Assembly: GCF_018324685.1 (NCBI RefSeq)
Contig: NZ_AP023354.1
Location: 6,406,426 to 6,470,425, forward strand
Direction: 5' to 3'
DNA: 64,000 nt
From: Actinocatenispora sera
GTDB lineage: Bacteria; Actinomycetota; Actinomycetes; Mycobacteriales; Micromonosporaceae
Shown here: positions 61,932 through 64,000 of the stretch, piece by piece
How the letters are laid out: the number at the start of each line of letters is the position of its first letter
Position numbering within the stretch: the stretch's first letter is position 1
The notes under the pieces: generated by a model
The model's input: the letters and a program-made list of their open reading frames with translations, nothing else
Database searches by the model: none
Told to the model about the DNA's origin: nothing
Made by a program: the position numbers and the translations under genes

Positions 61932-63031
61932 CCGCGGGACCGGTCGGCGTCGCGGTCGTCGGCTGCGGCACGATCTCCACCCAGTACCTGGACAACCTGA
62001 CCGCGTTCCCGGACGTCCGGGTGGTCGCCTGCACCGACCTGGAGCTCTCGCGAGCCCGCGACGCCGCCCAGCGGTACGGCATCCCGGTGGTGGGCGACAC
62101 CGCCGCGGTGATCGGCCACCCGGACGTCGAGATCGTGGTCAACCTGACCATCCCCGCGGTACACACCGAGGTCGCGCGCGCCGCGGTCGCCGCCGGCAAG
62201 CACGTGTACTCGGAGAAGCCGCTCGCGCTGGCGCCCGACGACGGGGCCGCGCTGCTCGCCGCCGCCGACGCCGCCGGAGTCCGCGTGGCGAACGCACCGG
62301 ACACGTTCCTCGGCGCCGGGTTGCAGACCGCGTACCGGATGATCGCCGAAGGCGCCATCGGTACCCCGCTGACCGCGCTGACGCTGATGCAGAGCCCCGG
62401 ACCCGAGTCGTGGCACCCGAACCCGGCGTTCCTGTTCCAGCGCGGCGCCGGCCCGCTGTTCGACATCGGGCCGTACTACCTGACCACGCTGGTCGGTGCG
62501 TTCGGCCCGGCCCGGTCGGTGGCCGCGGTCGGCCGGCGGGCCCGCAACAGCCGGGTGGTCGGCTCCGGTCCGCTCGCCGGTACCGCGTTCGAGGTGGAGG
62601 TGCCGACGCACGTCGCGGCGCTGCTCGACTTCACCGGTGGCCAGGCCGCGACCAGCGTGCTCAGCTTCGACTCGCCGCTCGCCCGCGCCGGGTTCGTCGA
62701 GATCACCGGGTCCGAGGCGACCATGGCGCTGCCCGACCCCAACACGTTCGGCGGCACCATCAGGCTGCGCCGGGCCGGCGACGACGACTGGTCCGCGGTA
62801 CCGGCGAAGGGGCCGGACGCCGGCCGCGGCCTCGGCGTGCTCGACCTCGCCCGCGCGCTGCGGGCGGGCACGCCGCACCGCGCGTCCGGCGAGCTGGCGC
62901 TGCACGTACTGGAGCTGATGACCGCGATCGCGCGCTCGGCCGAGGACGGCGCCTTCGTCCCGATCGACTCCACCTGCACGGCGCCGGCGCTGCTCCCGGA
63001 CGAGTTCGACCCGTACACCGCGACGCTGTGA
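61928..63031 (+). CDS. Gfo/Idh/MocA family oxidoreductase
   Basis: A 367-residue NAD(P)-dependent sugar oxidoreductase. The Rossmann motif VAVVGCGTISTQYL and EKPLAL are present, and DIGPYYLTTLVGAFG is the family's His/Tyr region. The start GTG 61928 overlaps the isomerase stop (GTGA). It probably oxidises or reduces a sugar made by the upstream isomerase. Confidence 0.92.
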   Translation: MTAGPVGVAVVGCGTISTQYLDNLTAFPDVRVVACTDLELSRARDAAQRYGIPVVGDTAAVIGHPDVEIVVNLTIPAVHTEVARAAVAAGKHVYSEKPLALAPDDGAALLAAADAAGVRVANAPDTFLGAGLQTAYRMIAEGAIGTPLTALTLMQSPGPESWHPNPAFLFQRGAGPLFDIGPYYLTTLVGAFGPARSVAAVGRRARNSRVVGSGPLAGTAFEVEVPTHVAALLDFTGGQAATSVLSFDSPLARAGFVEITGSEATMALPDPNTFGGTIRLRRAGDDDWSAVPAKGPDAGRGLGVLDLARALRAGTPHRASGELALHVLELMTAIARSAEDGAFVPIDSTCTAPALLPDEFDPYTATL

Positions 63032-63089
63032 CCAACGGCCCGGCCCGTCGAGCACGGGTCGGGCCGACCGACCGCGCCCCACCGATCCG

Positions 63090-63195
63090 GTGGCCACCCG
63101 CCACCGATCCGGCTCGACGTGATCCGCCGGAACCGAGCCAGCGTGGCCACCCGCCACCGATCCGCCTCGACGTGATCCGCCGGAACCGAGCCGGC
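63090..63195. repeat. 53-bp direct repeat, two copies plus a decayed third
   Basis: Two 53-base units start at 63090 and 63143 (GTGGCCACCCGCCACCGATC...), and a shorter, diverged version starts near 63201. The repeats contain GATCCGCCGGAACCGAGCC. They lie between convergent genes. No protein-like reading. Confidence 0.85.
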
Positions 63196-63293
63196 ACGGC
63201 GTGGCCGCTCGATCCGATCGGCCGCAACCGAGCCGGCGTGGCGTGGCCAGTCGGCACTGATCCGGCTTGGCATGGTCCCGCGGCGTCGCCTTT

Positions 63294-63306
63294 GTCCACA
63301 GTGGAC
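63294..63306. repeat. TCCACAGTGGA palindrome near the HEAT gene end
   Basis: GTCCACAGTGGAC, a perfect 13-base palindrome 7 bases after the stop codon of the HEAT gene. One of seven copies of this motif in the window. Confidence 0.6.
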
Positions 63307-63312
63307 TGGCGG

Positions 63313-63861
63313 TCAGTCGAGCAGGTTACGGTCCAGCCGCCGGGACATCGCCCGCAGCGCCGCCTCGGCCCGGGCGACCACCTGATCCTGGTCGTCCGCG
63401 ACGGCCTCCCGCAGGGCCGGCGCATGCTCGGCCTCGCCGACCACGCCCAGGGCACGCGCCGCCGCGATCCGCACCCGGGGTACCGGATCGGACAGCAGCG
63501 GCACCAGCCGATCGCCGGCCGCGCCGATCTCGTGCGAGATGACCACCTTCGCCACCATCTCCCGTACCCGCCAGGCCCGGTCACCGAGCGCGTCGAGCAC
63601 CGCCGGGATCGCCGCGTCGTCCCACACGTAGACCAGCGCACGCGCCGCCCAGACCCGCGGCCAGTACAGCAGGGACGGGTCGTCCTCGGGGGTGCGCAGC
63701 CGCATCTCGTTCTCGGCCGACGCACCGGCCAGCCAGACGATGAACTCGACCTCGGCGAACGGGTCACCGTGCTGCAGCAGCGCCACGCAGCGCGCCACCA
63801 TCTCGTCCGTGCCGAGCCGCTGCTCGGTGGCCCGCGCCAGCTCCGCCGGTGTCGCACCCAT
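63313..63861 (-). CDS. HEAT-repeat domain protein
   Basis: A 182-residue all-helical protein. About three HEAT-type helical hairpins are visible (VWAARALVYVWDDAAIPAVLDALGDRAWRVREMVAKVV; LVPLLSDPVPRVRIAAARALGVVGEAEHAPALREAVAD; VVARAEAALRAMSRRL). Such scaffolds bind proteins; related proteins sometimes act with phycobilin lyases, which is not relevant here. Function unknown. Confidence 0.8.
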   Translation of the reverse strand: MGATPAELARATEQRLGTDEMVARCVALLQHGDPFAEVEFIVWLAGASAENEMRLRTPEDDPSLLYWPRVWAARALVYVWDDAAIPAVLDALGDRAWRVREMVAKVVISHEIGAAGDRLVPLLSDPVPRVRIAAARALGVVGEAEHAPALREAVADDQDQVVARAEAALRAMSRRLDRNLLD

Positions 63862-63932
63862 CCGCCCAGGTTGCCACAGCGACGGCGGAAACGCGTTGAA
63901 GGCGTTCGCCGGCGCGGCTAGCGTCGGCTGCC

Positions 63933-64000
63933 ATGCGCGATATCAGTACCGCGGCGGCGCTGCTCGCCGCGCTCGGTTCCGCCGACCGGCTCGCCCTTCT
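63933..64000 (+). CDS. 5' end of an unidentified gene, cut by the window
   Basis: Only 22 codons are visible (MRDISTAAALLAALGSADRLAL). They suggest the first helices of a DUF2087/ArsR-type regulator (LAALGSADRLAL) but are too short to prove it. Confidence 0.4.
   Translation, partial: MRDISTAAALLAALGSADRLAL

Overview
The window is about 72% GC chromosomal DNA from a filamentous-type actinobacterium, most likely a Micromonosporaceae-like organism (inferred from codon use and gene order; I did no database search). There are no rRNA or tRNA genes, no CRISPR array and no prophage. It is dense with protein-coding genes, many starting at GTG and many joined by 4-base ATGA/GTGA stop-start overlaps.

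Left half (about 1-30.1 kb), conserved housekeeping core, mostly on the minus strand. Reading leftwards from 30.1 kb it runs nadD, rsfS, a histidine phosphatase, a lipoprotein, comEA, comEC, holA, then (after one IS element and the divergent rpsT) lepA. After a small accessory stretch come hemW, hrcA, dnaJ, rsmE, a HIT protein, a serine hydrolase, phoH, ybeY, a CorC-type transporter, a deaminase-fold protein and era. This is the classic actinobacterial block for NAD synthesis, ribosome assembly and silencing, heat shock control and DNA uptake/replication. A CIRCE operator sits in front of hrcA. An intact IS5-type element of about 889 bp has inserted precisely into the holA stop codon. Accessory genes in this half are a blasticidin S deaminase homologue, a TetR/NmrA pair with three operator palindromes, a transglycosylase-like lipoprotein, an enoyl-CoA hydratase and a coiled-coil secreted hydrolase.

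Middle (30.2-47.4 kb): an ArsR regulator with a palindrome over its start codon, followed by an MFS exporter that carries a C-terminal frameshift; a phenylacetate-CoA ligase-like enzyme; two tandem M1 aminopeptidases; an FtsK-like protein with degenerate ATPase motifs next to a small membrane protein; trpS preceded by a textbook Trp-codon attenuator; an NRDE protein; an operon made of a tiny cysteine-rich peptide and a DUF5134 membrane protein, followed by a two-component system; and a DUF3152 lipoprotein.

Right part (47.5-64 kb): variable secreted and metabolic genes: an S53 (sedolisin) protease with a hairpin-rich leader, a methyltransferase with 13 nine-residue repeats, a secreted GH27 alpha-galactosidase, an AraC-DinB fusion regulator, VOC and GNAT proteins, an RpiB-like isomerase, an S41 protease divergent from an ArsR regulator, an MFS transporter divergent from a LysR regulator, a sugar-phosphate isomerase/Gfo-Idh oxidoreductase operon, and a HEAT-repeat protein. 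Intergenic DNA here is rich in tandem repeats and large palindromic terminators.

The observations most worth following up are the Cys-rich peptide/DUF5134/two-component cluster, the FtsK-like pseudo-ATPase pair, the His- and Pro-rich repeat tracts inside ComEC, the IS insertion in the holA stop codon, the trpS attenuator, and a short palindrome (TCCACWGTGGA) that recurs seven times in 64 kb.
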